Assembly (NCBI RefSeq): GCF_000204055.1
Contig: NW_006768802.1
Coordinates: 93,318 to 157,317 of the forward strand
Direction of reading: 5' to 3'
DNA length: 64,000 nucleotides
Source: Melampsora larici-populina 98AG31
Lineage: Eukaryota; Basidiomycota; Pucciniomycetes; Pucciniales; Melampsoraceae
The notes beneath the pieces were generated by a model. It ran no database searches and was not told the DNA's origin. It worked only from the letters and a program-made list of their open reading frames with translations. Shown here in pieces: positions 49,249-61,093 of this stretch. The stretch's first letter is position 1; each line of letters opens with the position of its first letter. The translations under genes were made by a program, and so were the position numbers.

Positions 49249-50334
49249 TCATGAGTTATTCTTTGTTTTGATACACCCAATCTGGTGCATGATAGTCACA
49301 ACCTGTGTAGAAGTCGTTAACCTATGTCTAAGAACAATATACTATATAAAGAGCCTTTGTTTGCGTACTCACTGTTTTCTTTAGTCAAACATTATGTCTC
49401 TTTACCTTGACACCTTCCAACAGGTGATTGTTCTTTCATCACTCTTACGTGATCCATAGCCATCAGCGCTCTTCTATATCCCTAACATTGTGATTCCTAC
49501 CAGGTGATTGTTCTTTCATCACTCTTACGTGATCCATAGCAATCAGTGCTCTTCTATATCACTAACATTGTGATTCCTACCAGTCACCCTTTCATTCCTA
49601 TCTCTTTAGGTTATGAGCCCAGCCCATTCATCTTAACCAGATTCAGCGCTATTATTCTTCTATGAACGACAAAGTATCATCTACTTTGTCAACACCTGCA
49701 ACACCCACCAATACAATCACCAACAAAAATCCCTCCCAAATTACCCAAGTAATGTCGAATCACAATTCCACCTCTGAAGCTTCACACATTGCTCCTCTTG
49801 AACATGATTGGCAATGATGGTCGCCTCTCATGCTTGCTCACTTCATGGAGGGCGACTTAGATGTGATTGTTGATGGCTCTGAAGCTGAACCAGCGGAAGA
49901 TGCCTCAGCAGCAGTCAAGCTTGACTATCAGTGTTGTTGCAAGAAAGCTGCAGGGTTCATATACCGGAAGCTAAGTCCCGAGAACAGAGCTCTGGTCATT
50001 AACTCATCCAATATCAAAGATCCAAAAGCAATCTGGGACGCCCTTGTTAAACTTTACGCTTCTACTAAAGCACGTAACCGTGCTTGTATTCTCAGAAAAT
50101 TTCTTAATCTTATATGTTCCAACAATTCTCTCTCTACTTTTCTTACTGAGTATCAAAAAATCACACACAAGATGACTGATGTTTCCTTCAAAATAGATGA
50201 TGATATATTAGCCCATATGTTACTCTATAAACTTTCTCCTTGTTATCACTCCACTCGCGACTTACTCGCTCATACAGCCAAAACAGCCAATACTCTTCTT
50301 ACTCTTAGTCAAGTCTTTGAACATCTTCAGCAGA

Positions 50335-50512
50335 TATAGTCAAACCTCTGAAATCCGGTGGGCTTGGTGGATGCCTTTTGGACCGGATAGCAGAGGTTAT
50401 CAGATTTTAGAGTCAAACTCCCTGCTAAAAACCAAGCTTGGTGGACCAAAATTTGACCGCATATCAGAGGTTATCAGATTTTCAAGGACCAGATTGCAGA
50501 GGTTTGACTGTA
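50335..50512. mobile_element. 178-bp pogo/Tc1-mariner-type MITE
   Basis: TATAGTCAAACCTCTG (50335) faces CAGAGGTTTGACTGTA (to 50512); the ends fit TA-flanked TACAGTCAAACCTC termini of pogo/Tc1-mariner MITEs. It interrupts the gag region of the copia element. Confidence 0.75.
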
Positions 50513-53094
50513 GTATTAGATTATCAACCCAGTTCTACATCACCTCCTGCTGCTCTAGGTGTGGAACGACGTGCTATCACCTATGAGTGTTGTTTAAATG
50601 GTTCTCATAATCCACTCACTCCTCACACTGCTGATGAATGTTATCAACTGCATCCTGAACTCAAGCCTGTTTGTAAGAATCAATGTACGTCTAATTGAGG
50701 AACAGCAAACAACACCATCAGTGGTACGGTTCTTGCTACCTACGTATTCAATGCCACACTCACTGGTAAACCTGTTCTTGATTCTGGTGCATTGCAATTG
50801 ATGTTTAGCTCTCAATCTTGCTTTACTAGTTATTGACCTTGCAACACCATCATTCATGTTGCCAACGGAGAACAAATCCAAGCCATTGGAACCGGAACTG
50901 TGTCCGGAACTCATGATTGAAAATCAATTTCTTTCACGGACTGTCTCCATGTGCCTCAGCTTGCAACAAACCTGGTCAGCATGGTCGCCTTGGTTCAAAA
51001 GGGCTGCTCATTCAACTTTACTCCGGATTCTAGCTTCAGTGTGGTTGTTGATTCTGATGTGGTACTCACTGGGGACACCAAGAGTGGAGTTATGGAAGTC
51101 AACTTTGATTTGGGCAAGTCTCCTCAACTCTCACTCTCTGCATCCACTCAAATTTACCCAGCTACTCTTCACAGGCGCCTAGGCCATCCTGGACAAGTCC
51201 CCTTGGAGAAAGCTTGTCCTGGAGTTATCTTTCCTGACTCTTGTGAACCGTGTATTCTCTCTAAACAACACCACCTGCCCTTTAAAAGTCATCTTCCCAA
51301 CACCTGTGATCGCTTATCTGTGTTACATAGTGATTTGAGTGGTGTAATTTCTCCTCCTTCTCTCGGCGGCGGTAGATACTATTTTAAATTCACAGATCAA
51401 AAATCCAATTATAAATTTGTTTACATTTTAAAATCCAAATGTCAGACTTTCTCTTATTCTGTTCAACCAAAGCACTCGTTGAAAATCAAACAAATCTTAA
51501 AATCAAAACTCTTGTCAACAAAAACAGAGGAGAGTATACATCCAAGCAATTCACTGAGTTTATCAATCATGAAGGCATCAAAATGGATTTCACTGCGCCC
51601 TACACACCTCAACAAAATCCTATCTCTGAGAGAGGTAATAATACTACCACGGAGAAAGCCAGAGCGTTGCTTAAACAAGCAAATCTGCCTCTGGTTTTTT
51701 GGGCTGAAGCTGTTGCTACCCCCGTCTATCTTGCAAACATCACCCCATTTGCTCGTGATAACTTCATCACTGCTCATGAAAACTGGTTTGGTAAACCACC
51801 TTCCTATTTTCATCTGCGCGTTTTTGGGTGTCTAGCTTATGTACACGTTGGTAAGGAACGTTGTACTAGCAAGTTCTCTGATGTGGCAAAGAAGGGAGTC
51901 CTTCTAGGTTATCAAGGCACCATGCATAACTATAGAATTTACCTGCTGGATGATCATCGAGTCATCTATAATCATGATGTTATCTTTAACAAAGAAATCT
52001 TTCCCTTCTCTGATCCTCTTGTTCTGAACGCTTCCAAATCCAAGTTCGGCAACAGCGATGATCACTTTCTAGAAGACATTCATCTTGATCAACCTACTGA
52101 AGAACTCACTTCACCTGAACCCTATCATCCTCTAACTGAAGATGAGGGCATGTCCATTCCCAAGTCTATCTCTTTTTCTGATCCCATCTCATCGCCTTCA
52201 GAACCGATTAACCCTGAAGAATCTCGGAATGATCAGCAAGTAGAAGAACCTCAGAATGATGATGTGCCTCCTGAAAGAGAACCACAGGTGGAAGAGCCAA
52301 GGATTGAAGAAACACCACAGATCGAACCTGAATCCAATGGTTGTCCCACCTACTCTTATGTTCCAGCGACTGCGACTGCTCCAAAAGCTATCTCCAGTTC
52401 CATTGATCTGTCCAATATCATCACTACTCGATGTTGACGTGCGAACCTAGCCAGTCTTCAATCTCTTGAGCCGCACACTTATTGTGAAGCCATGTCTAGA
52501 CCTGATTCCAGCAAATGGCAAACTGCAATTCAGAAGGAACTTAATGCCTTGATTGACATGGGTGTGTTCACGGAAATGGAACTACCTGCCGGTGCTCATG
52601 CGCTGGGTACCATGTGGGCATTCTGACTGAATACGGATCAGGACAATGTCATCATCAAACATAAAGCTAGACTTTGTGCACAAGGCTTCTCCCAAATACC
52701 CGGCTTAGAATACAATGAAACATATGCCCCTACAGGCAGAGCTGCAAGTATGAGGTTGGTGCTAAGTGTGTGTGGCATCGAGGACATGGAGGTAAGACTT
52801 ATGGATGCAGTGGGAGCGTTTCTCAATGGAATTCCGGAAGAATTCCTCTACATCAAGATCCCGCAAGGTTACACTCCTAAGCTCACCGGCAAGAATATCG
52901 TTTTACTACTCAACAGATCTCTGTACGGCCTTAAACAATCTCCACAATGTTGGTACATCATGGTTAAAACATTCTTTCAATCTATCAATTTCTCTCCATC
53001 CAAGTCCGATCCCTGTCTCTTTATCTCTAATGATCCCACTTGGCGCTGTTTTGTTCATGTCCACGTTGATGACATGCTCGTCATGGGTAAGAAC

Positions 53095-53204
53095 ACTGAA
53101 CATTTCTTGAAATTAATTCAATCTTGTTTCAAAATGGAAGATATGGGAGACTGAACATTTCTTGAAATTAATTCAATCTTGTTTCAAAATGGAAGATATG
53201 GGAG
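53095..53204 (+). repeat. 55-bp tandem duplication in the RT region
   Basis: actgaacatttcttgaaatt at 53095 recurs at 53150, and both copies run to gggagactg. The extra copy creates a TGA and shifts the frame. Confidence 0.9.
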
Positions 53205-53355
53205 ACTGCACATTCTACTTGGGCATGCAACTCAAACGTGATCAACAAGCCCAAACCATCACTCTCACTCAGGACAAATATATCCTTAGCATGTTGGAGG
53301 AGTATGGTATGCAAGATTGCCATCCAGTAACTACTCCAATGATTCCCGGAACTTA

Positions 53356-54475
53356 CACTACGCCAAATTGCAAATTTACTGTGGAGTTTAGAAAATTGAG
53401 TAGACATAGAAAATTATAGAGAAGCTGGCAAGGGTCAGAAAAATATGAAAAAATAATGGGAGGGCCCTTTGATGCATTCCGATTGTCTGGCATATTTTTT
53501 CATATTTTTAAAACCACAATGCATATAATACTACACAAAATATAATATCTTCTGGGCAGAAAATATAAAAACCAACGAACAGTGATATTGAGCAGTCTTG
53601 GAGAGAGAAAAAAATACACAAAAATATGTATATTGTTCCTATGGCTGAGACCTTGGATTTGAGTATTTTTTTGTATTTTTAGTGTGAGAATTGTTGATTG
53701 TACTAACAAAAAACCTCCAGGATTGTTAGATTGCAACCTGTAACAGACATTGGAGGGCATAATTTGAATTCAACAATCCCTTATATCTTTGTCAATTCTT
53801 GGTCAAACCACTTGATTTTTTGTTCATTGGAAAGCCAAACTCTGTGACTATATCTGTCATTGAGACAAAAAACCTGCATCTAATCCCAAAGAATATCTAT
53901 GTGGCTATATAGGAAATTGTTTTGAAGACAAATAGGTTTTTTTGTAGCGGAGCTACAGATTTGACGCATTGGCATAACATTCAAATGCACTTAATGGCTT
54001 CCTAATCAGCTAACTACCAAGTGTTTTGACCCAGAATTGCAAAAGATATGAGGGATATAGAATTCCAGTGGCCAAATTCCAATCCGTGTTACAGGTTGTA
54101 ATCTGAGAAACTTGGAGGTTTTTTGTTAGTACAATCAACAATCTGCACACTAAAAATACAAAAAATACTCAAATCCAAGGTCTCAGCCATAGGAACAATA
54201 TGCATATTTTTGTGTATTTTTGTCTCTCTCCAAGACTACTCAATATCACTGTTTGTTGGTTTTTATATTTTCTGCCCAGAAGATATTATATTTTGTGTAG
54301 TATTATATGCATTGTGGTTTTAAAAATATGAAAAAATATGCCAGACAATCGGAATGCATCAAAGGGCCCTCCCAAGATTTTTTCATATTTTTCTGACCCT
54401 TGCCAGCTTCTCTATAATTTTCTATGTCTGCTCAATTTTCTAAACTCCACGGTAAATTTTCAATTTGGTGCAGTG
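53356..54475. mobile_element. 1.12-kb foldback element with CACTA-type ends
   Basis: The ends are CACTACGCCAAATTGCAAAT (left) and CACTGCACCAAATTGAAAAT (right, inverted), with TTA on both sides (53353-53355 and 54476-54478). Inverted arms of about 380-390 bp continue to near 53750 and from near 54085, closely matching. The centre (about 330 bp) is unique and non-coding. Removing it and one TTA restores the RT frame as PGTYLSSASDKD. Confidence 0.85.
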
Positions 54476-55205
54476 TTATCTGTCTTCAGCTTCGGACAAA
54501 GATCATCAGCAATTCCTGGCAACTGGCATGAACTACAACAGAGCAGTGGGTTCGCTCAATTATCTCGTCATGTGCACTCGTCTGGATTTAGCCTTCACTG
54601 CAAGTCAACTAGCTCAACACTTAAAGAAACCGGGACTTGAACACTGGGCGGCTTTTAAAAGAACATTACGTTATCTTCAAGGTACATATCAGGATGGATT
54701 GGTATTGGGAGGGGGATCAAGTGTGTTACAAGTCTATGCCAACTCAGATTATGTGGGATGTCCAACAACTAGAAGCTCCACTTCAGGTTATATTTCAAAA
54801 TTAGGTAATGGTTGTGTTAGTTGGCGGTCTTGAAAGCAACCATCAGTGTCAACTTCTTCAACTGAGGCCGAGTATCGGGCCGCGTATGAGGCTGCTCAAG
54901 AAACGGTCTTCTTACAACAAATCTTGGATGATCTTGGCTGTCCTCAAATTGGAGGAACAAAGTTTTTATGCGATAATCAAAGCTCACTTGCACTTCAAAA
55001 GAATCCGCTCTTCAAACACAGATCAAAACACTTTCAAGTACATCTTCACGGGATCAGGGAACAAGTAGAAGCAAGCATCATTATTCTGACTTACATTCAC
55101 ACAAAAGAAATGCTTGCTGACATATGCACCAAAGCATTACCTCGACCACAACATTAATACCTTACAAAAACAATCCGATCATAGGATGTTCACATTGAGG
55201 GGGGG

Positions 55206-55580
55206 TATTGAATTTCAACCATTGCTAACATCCTATTTTCTCTACTTAACAACCATGTCCGCATTTGTCCTAGCTTTCAACTCATCTCTCTCTTCTCCTA
55301 TCATGAGTTATTCTTTGTTTCAATACGCCCAATGTGGTGCATGATAGTCCCAACCTGTGTAGAAGTTGTTAACCTATGTCTAAGAACAATATACTATATA
55401 AAGAGCCTTTGTTTGCGTACTCACTGTTTTCTTTACTCAAACATTACGTCTCTTTACCTTCACACCTTCCAACAGGTGATTGTTCTTTCATCACTCTTAC
55501 GTGATCCATAGCCATCAGCGCTCTTCTATATCACTAACATCGTGATTCCTACCAGTAACTCTTTCATTCTTATCTCTTTA
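55206..55580 (+). repeat. Right LTR of the copia element
   Basis: 375 bp, beginning TATTGAATTTC after the polypurine tract and ending CTCTTTA. It has a single copy of the 80-bp segment duplicated in the left LTR, and the same actatataaag promoter motif (near 55395). Confidence 0.85.
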
Positions 55581-55593
55581 ATCTTGAATCAAT

Positions 55594-55771
55594 TAGGGGA
55601 TACAAAGTAGAATCCGGGCACGTGCCCGGCTTGGTGCCCAGATTTTTTTTGGCAGTNNNNNNNNNNNNNNNNNNNNNNNNNNNNNNNNNNNNNNNNNNNN
55701 NNNNNNNNNNNNNNNNNNNNNNNNNNNNNNNNNNNNNNNNNNNNNNNNNNNNNNNNCTTTGTATCCCCTAA
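55594..55771. mobile_element. Palindromic element containing an assembly gap
   Basis: TTAGGGGATACAAAG (55594-55608 region) faces its inverse CTTTGTATCCCCTAA directly after the gap. The left arm continues GTAGAATCCGGGCACGTGCCCGG, itself palindromic. 101 N at 55656-55756 hide the centre, so the size is unknown. Confidence 0.6.
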
Positions 55772-56108
55772 ATGGGCCATCTGATTGATCAAAGGAGTCT
55801 GACACTCTGGACTTCAGTCAAGCAGTAGTCTTGTATCCGGGTCTACCCTCTCTTAGCCTAAACTTACTGAGAGTGTTTTTATGCTGTTCAAGTTTAGCCT
55901 TGAGCTAGTGTCAGACCACATTCTTGACGGTTGTTTGATTACAAACTTGGTAAGTGTGGGTTTTGCTAAGATTTGGCAGGCATTGAAATTTTCTAGTGAT
56001 GGAGGAAAAGAAAATGATCAGGCCATGCATTGTGTTACATAGTGGCTGGTTGTGCTGTGACAATCTATGTACTCGAATATAAACGGAAAAGGTCCTTCAC
56101 TTAAAAAA
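55772..56108. other. Non-coding, nothing recognised
   Basis: Between the gapped palindrome and the large foldback. No coding frame or repeat of note. Confidence 0.35.
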
Positions 56109-56940
56109 AGGATCCCGGTATCCCCACCACCCCCCCTTGGTAGCCCCACCACCCCCTCCCTTTCACAGCTAGTGAAAGCCTTACTTACCAGTGACACAAG
56201 CTGTGACAATTGTCCAGCCACACTGAAAGGTCCCTGGATTTTGTTTTCTCAAGTTTGCTCACCAAAGATCCTCTTGGCTCAGTGATTCCATCATTCAATT
56301 AGAATCAAGTATTGAATATGAATAACTGGATGACTTGAATCAATATTACTCCGACCAATTGAAAAAGACGACCAATTGAAAACCAAGATTGAAGATCAGT
56401 GAGTCAGACCAATTCAAAATCGATGTACCAGAACGATCGATTTTTTTAGAGTGTCATCAACTGTGCCAGCTAAAAAGAGCTATCAGAGACAAAGGACAGA
56501 AAGTTGTAAACAAAGTTAAAAGAATCCTACTGAAGTAAGAGGCCCGAACTCAAGTGATACATTTGAAGACCCACAGCATGATGCAAATCTTAAAAATCTT
56601 CATATGCACGACCAATCCAAGACCAAGGAAATTAGTAACCCAAACTAGTAGTCGCATCAAATTCTCTAGAAGTTGGTATCAAATTTTTTGATTCATGAGG
56701 AGGTAGTGAACCAGTAGAAGCTAAATGCTTTTGGGAAGGTTGATTAGCTGATGTGTGCTTTAAAATTGTTTTAAGTGCTATTTATACCGAGCAAACTTGA
56801 GAAAACAAAATCCAGGGACCTTTCAGTGTGGCTGGACAATTGTCACAGCTTGTGTCACTGGTAAGTAAGGCTTTCACTAGCTGTGAAAGGGAGGGGGTGG
56901 TGGGGCTACCAAGGGGGGGTGGTGGGGATACCGGGATCCT
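56109..56940. mobile_element. 832-bp foldback element with ~152-bp near-perfect arms
   Basis: The left arm, AGGATCCCGGTATCCCC from 56109 to about 56261, is repeated inverted at about 56789-56940. Arms contain two C-rich tracts (ccaccaccccc). A-runs of about six or seven bases flank both sides and could be the target duplication. The interior (about 530 bp) is AT-rich and non-coding. Confidence 0.8.
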
Positions 56941-57775
56941 AAAAAAATACCATGTCTGAGCTTTTTGTTATGACTTGCTCGGCATTTGCACCTTGCCTAC
57001 TGAGCCCTACCCTCTCATTTTGATTTCAAGTCACACTGCGGTAGGGCTCCGCCTGGACTCCCCACTTTCATACACCTAATAAATGTAGACTGAGCTCGAT
57101 TGCGGCCACTCTCCATCGTACCCAACTGTTCTTGTGGTATGTGACACAATGTTGATTTAGTATGATAGCTTTGATTATGGCAGATCCCTGAGCTACGGGG
57201 CGGCTGGGCGCCAAAAGACCTAGTGTTTTGATAACCTTTTTGATGCTTTGATAAGCTTTTCGATGAATCCTTTAAGAAATCGAGTACCTTGTGACCCACG
57301 GAGTTCTATGACGCCTACTTTCCGTCATTTGCCCCTATAAAAACATATAAAACTTCCCTTGGATCAACATTCTGGTTTGATGTTATTCTGAGTTTTTCGG
57401 CGCATGCAGGGTCTTTGAGGTGAACTACCCAAGGTTATAACCTGTTATACACCCTTAAAAGGACATTTTCAGACTGCTCTGATATTATCCGGGCTTCATC
57501 TTCTGGCTAGATAGAAGACGCTTACTTTGCAGTCTTCTACCGCTACACGCTGACGCAACTTGAACTTGCCTCCCGATCTCGTTTCGAAATTACCAGAAGC
57601 CCTTACCCCTCTCGACACATTCCGATTCAGCCACTTTGAGCGCAATACATACTTTACTGAACTTTAACAGGTCAAAAACAAAGTACATTCTCAAGGAAAG
57701 TCTTACGGACGTCTCAGGTATCGCAATAGATCGCAACTTCTTGAATTGCCGACCGGACTTTGCATCCCGGATCCA
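56941..57775. promoter_or_regulatory. Upstream region of the first Zn2Cys6 gene
   Basis: No gene recognised. The last few hundred bases would include the promoter and 5' UTR of the regulator at 57776. No site can be named. Confidence 0.35.
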
Positions 57776-60700
57776 ATGGCTCGTCAGACTCCTCCAACAT
57801 TGGCGCTTCTCAGACAACTAGAGGCGGATCGCTTTCATCCAGGGCCCTCGCTTCCTTCTACTTCTCTTAGCCAGCCTAACAACCCCGGCTCGGTCGGACA
57901 GCCTGTGCTGAAACGGGTTCGTCAGCGAATATCTCGTGCCTGCGATGCCTGTCGGCGAATGAAGGTACTTTTGGTTTCCATTCTTTGAAGCATACGAACT
58001 TTGTTGATCAAAACTTCATCCAAATCACGGGCAGATCAAATGTGTGCTGGAGAGCCACGCATGCGAAGCTTGTATTCTTGGAGCACGATTGTGCACCTTT
58101 GAGGACTCTGGCATCAAACGCGAAAGGCCTCCCACGAAGAAGTGAGCGTTTTGAAATCAACCTTCGCTGATAGCAATTTCACTTATCGCAGATGATCATA
58201 GAGATATTCAAGCTCTGCAAGGACGAATTGACACATTGGAACGATTCTTGAGTCATATCGCCCCCGATGTCGACCTACACGCATTACCAAGAACTACCGA
58301 TCAAGCTCGGCGGATAGCGAATGCGACGCTCAGTCGGCGTGGACCTCAATTGGCTGCGGTGCTCGAAGGTTCCGACAAACCTGCAGCAGAATTACTATCT
58401 ACTGACCCTGAACAAGCGACGGTGAAGGAGGCCACTGAAGCTTTAGCCAACTTAACTTTGCGCGAAGGTCGTTACTTTGGATCAACGGGAAATCTGCCTT
58501 TTCTAGGCTCTACCTCCTTCACTCAGAGTGCCTCTTACGACCCAGACCTCGATTCGATGATTGAAGACTCATCTCGGTCTTTAGCTGAACGCTTGACCGA
58601 AAAGAGGCATCGAGCAATGACTAGCCAGGACACAAGTTTACCGCCTCCAGATCTCGCTCACTCTCTCATATCGATATACTTTTCGCACGTTCATCCTTTC
58701 ACAATTGTGATCCACCAAGAAAACTTTCTTGGATTATATGGTTCTGGGTTGATCCACAGAGACTTGACCTTCAAAGGGTTGTGTTATGCCATGTTCGCGG
58801 CTGCTTCACCTCATTCGACCGACGAGCGCGTGTTGTGTAGTCTACCGGATCAACCAGCTAGTCCTCAAACCGCGGGAGCCCGCTATGCTGCTGCGGCTGT
58901 CACAACGATATCTCCTATGACACTTCCTTGTACCCTGTTCGACCTTCAAGCCATGGCAATCCTTACTCATTATTACCTTTCGATGTGTACGCCGACATCA
59001 GCTTGGCTAGTTATTGGCTCGTGGCTTAGACGCGGTAAGATTCAACTAAGCACACGACTTTTTCCTACAAGCTTCATGACTGATATCATCTTTTATCTTC
59101 CAGTTCAAGATGTAGGGGTACATGTAGAGGAGATGCCTCGCTGGCGCACTTCAATCCTCAAGGACCAGCTAAGAAAACGCGCGTTTTGGTACATGGTGGT
59201 CTCTGAACGATTGCTTTGCATGTCTCTTGGAAGGTCATCGACCATCCTGGAGTTAGAGTTGACAGTCCGTGAGTGAAGATATGTCTATGACGATGAAGCC
59301 GACACATTTCTAACTGCGCCTCGAAATTAGAGCTACCTCTCTTCATCCCAGACGAGGTCTTGACCAAGATGCACTCCGAACATCCGGGGAAAGTAACATC
59401 AAAGGATCAAGAACGATACAAAAACATGTCTTGGGAAATGAGTGGTGATACGTACTTAGCTTGCGCGACGGCTTATTGGAGCCTTCGGAAGACTATTGCA
59501 GCTCCCTTTCTCAAAATCTTCTCAATCAAACCTGACAAAGTCCTCCCTCGTTCAGATTCAGACGTGTGGGATTCTCCAAAGCTTGTGCTCATAGATCTAG
59601 CTGCCAAAATTGATCATTACATTGAACATCAGATTCCTTCAGTGGCCAGATGGAACCCTGACAGAAAAGATGATAAAAGTCTAATTTGGACAGCCTTTCT
59701 CAATAGGTGTGCTATTTCTCTAAACCGATTCACACACAAGGTTCAGAAAGCTGACCAGCATCTGCCTGTGTACATCAATCTATGTAGCTTTGTTCTCAAT
59801 ATCAAAATGCTGGCACATCGATACTTTTTGAATGATAACCCCCAAGAGATCAAAGTTTGTACGGCTGCAGCTAGCACAAATCTTGATATCCTTGATCAAC
59901 TTCATAAGAGAGGTTTACTAGCTTTAACGGCTCATTGGGCACCCTACAGGGTTGAGTTCCAGCTTCTTTAAACTTGATTACACTGTTTCCTAAGTAACCT
60001 TAACTTTTGATATTTCAGATACTCCCTACTGCTTTGATATGTCTTTATGCTGCATGTCGTCGCGAGTATGAAATTCCGAGGGAAGAGAAACTGAAGGCAT
60101 GGGCTGATGTCCATCGGGCTATCAATCTCCTTTCTGCAATGGCTCCTAAGTGAGGCCTACCTGATAGTTTCCTTCATTGATTGAAGTGGTTTGAGAACTG
60201 AACATGCCTTTTTGCTATTTGTTGTCAGATATTTTCTAGCTCAGCAGCTGCACGAATCCCTGAGTAGGCTAGTCAACCATCGCATCGAAGAAATTCGCTC
60301 AACTATGACAGATGAAGCGACTGCTAGCGAGAAAACCAGACGGAGTAATGTTGGTGAATCAACTCCTAACATATTCGCTAGCAATCAGCAAGTTCCGGCG
60401 CATCAGCAAACTACGAAGCCATGCGGAGTGCCAATGGCTAATCCTTATACTACGAGCCAATCTTCGACCTCAATATCATCTGCTTCACATCATAATCCCA
60501 CAAAACAACCAACTTCGATGGAAGGATTTGAAGAAATCCTTGACCACTTGCTCTCACTTCCAAGCGGCGCCTTGTATGACCAGACAAACCTACCTGGTCA
60601 TGCGCCACCTCCCGAGTGTCGAGCAGGGGCTGGCTCAACTGCAGGTCTGACAAGTCCCTCATCACCTCACATCCCTCGAGAGTGCGGCGGGATGTACTCA

Positions 60701-61093
60701 AATCCATCCGAGCAGCTTAACGCAGCATCATACCTCTCCTACTCAGCTTTTGACATACACCCACCCGACCCTGCCAGTTTTTCCGAGGCATGGTATGCGC
60801 CTACCGCTGAAGGATCATACCCGGTTCAAGCTAGAGGAGAATATGTTGGATTTAATGAAGATTTTGTGCCACCACTCCATCTTGACGCTTCCTTCTTTCA
60901 CCTAGATCCCACTCCAAGCTTTCCAACAGTCAATTCAACTCTTTTCCCTGGAAGTTCTTCATCGATGTTCAACACCCCAGTCTTTCCGAACTATATACAA
61001 ACTACCCAAGTATCTCAAAGTTCTATTCCTGCTTCGACTACTCAGAGAAGTCCAACTTTTCCTTGGCATGAATCAAACTTTGGAAATCAATGA
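57776..61093 (+). CDS. Zn2Cys6 fungal transcription factor, copy 1
   Basis: Exons 57776-57964, 58035-58141, 58202-59034, 59104-59268, 59331-59950, 60019-60149 and 60229-61093 join in phase to 969 residues. The zinc cluster spans exons 1-2: CDACRRMKIKCVLESHACEA then CILGARLC, the Cx2Cx6C-x6-Cx2Cx6C pattern. A short coiled coil follows (DIQALQGRIDTLERFL). The fungal-specific middle homology domain covers about residues 240-600, with PPPDLAHSLISIYFSHVHPF, KGLCYAMFAAASPH and DQLRKRAFWYMV (compare the DExRRRxFW-type motif of xylanase- and Ctf1-like regulators). The C-terminal 250 residues are Ser/Pro/Thr-rich, a likely activation region. The acceptor for exon 3 (catag at 58201) is required because cag at 58191 gives a stop. 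It binds DNA in the nucleus; targets unknown. Confidence 0.85.

Larger units (their letters stand above)
48878..49608 (+). repeat. Left LTR of the copia element
   Basis: About 731 bp against 375 bp in the right LTR. The excess is a MITE (48921-49248) and an 80-bp tandem duplication (49424-49503 and 49504-49583) whose unit starts gtgattgttctttcatcac. The probable promoter is actatataaag near 49340. Confidence 0.85.
49662..55154 (+). pseudogene. copia Gag-Pol polyprotein, broken
   Basis: Gag starts at ATG 49662 and has a stop at 49815. Gag continues to 50334 and resumes after the pogo-like MITE. Protease shows VLDSGA (~50778). Integrase shows RRLGHPG and CEPCILSKQHHLPF (zinc-binding), GEYTSKQF and TPQQNPISERG (~51610). 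RT shows EDMEVRLMDAVGAFLNG, SLYGLKQSPQCW and HVDDMLVMG (~53065). RNase H includes STSSTEAEYRAA and ADICTKALPR (to 55154). TGA stops at 52435, 52624 and 54831, frameshifts and a 55-nt tandem duplication (53095-53204) inactivate it. Confidence 0.9.
48878..55580 (+). mobile_element. Ty1/copia LTR retrotransposon, degenerate, with nested insertions
   Basis: LTRs at 48878-49608 and 55206-55580 are flanked by ATCTT (48873-48877 and 55581-55585). The primer site starts directly after the left LTR as GGTTATGAGCCCAG, complementary to the anticodon arm of initiator tRNA-Met, as known for Drosophila copia. The right LTR is preceded by a polypurine tract (gaggggggg). The pol order protease-integrase-RT-RNase H defines the copia superfamily. 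Three small elements and one 55-bp duplication interrupt it. Confidence 0.9.

Noticed and set aside
53500..54323. Frames of 66-86 codons in the foldback element
   Set aside because: They mirror each other on the inverted arms and have no motif.
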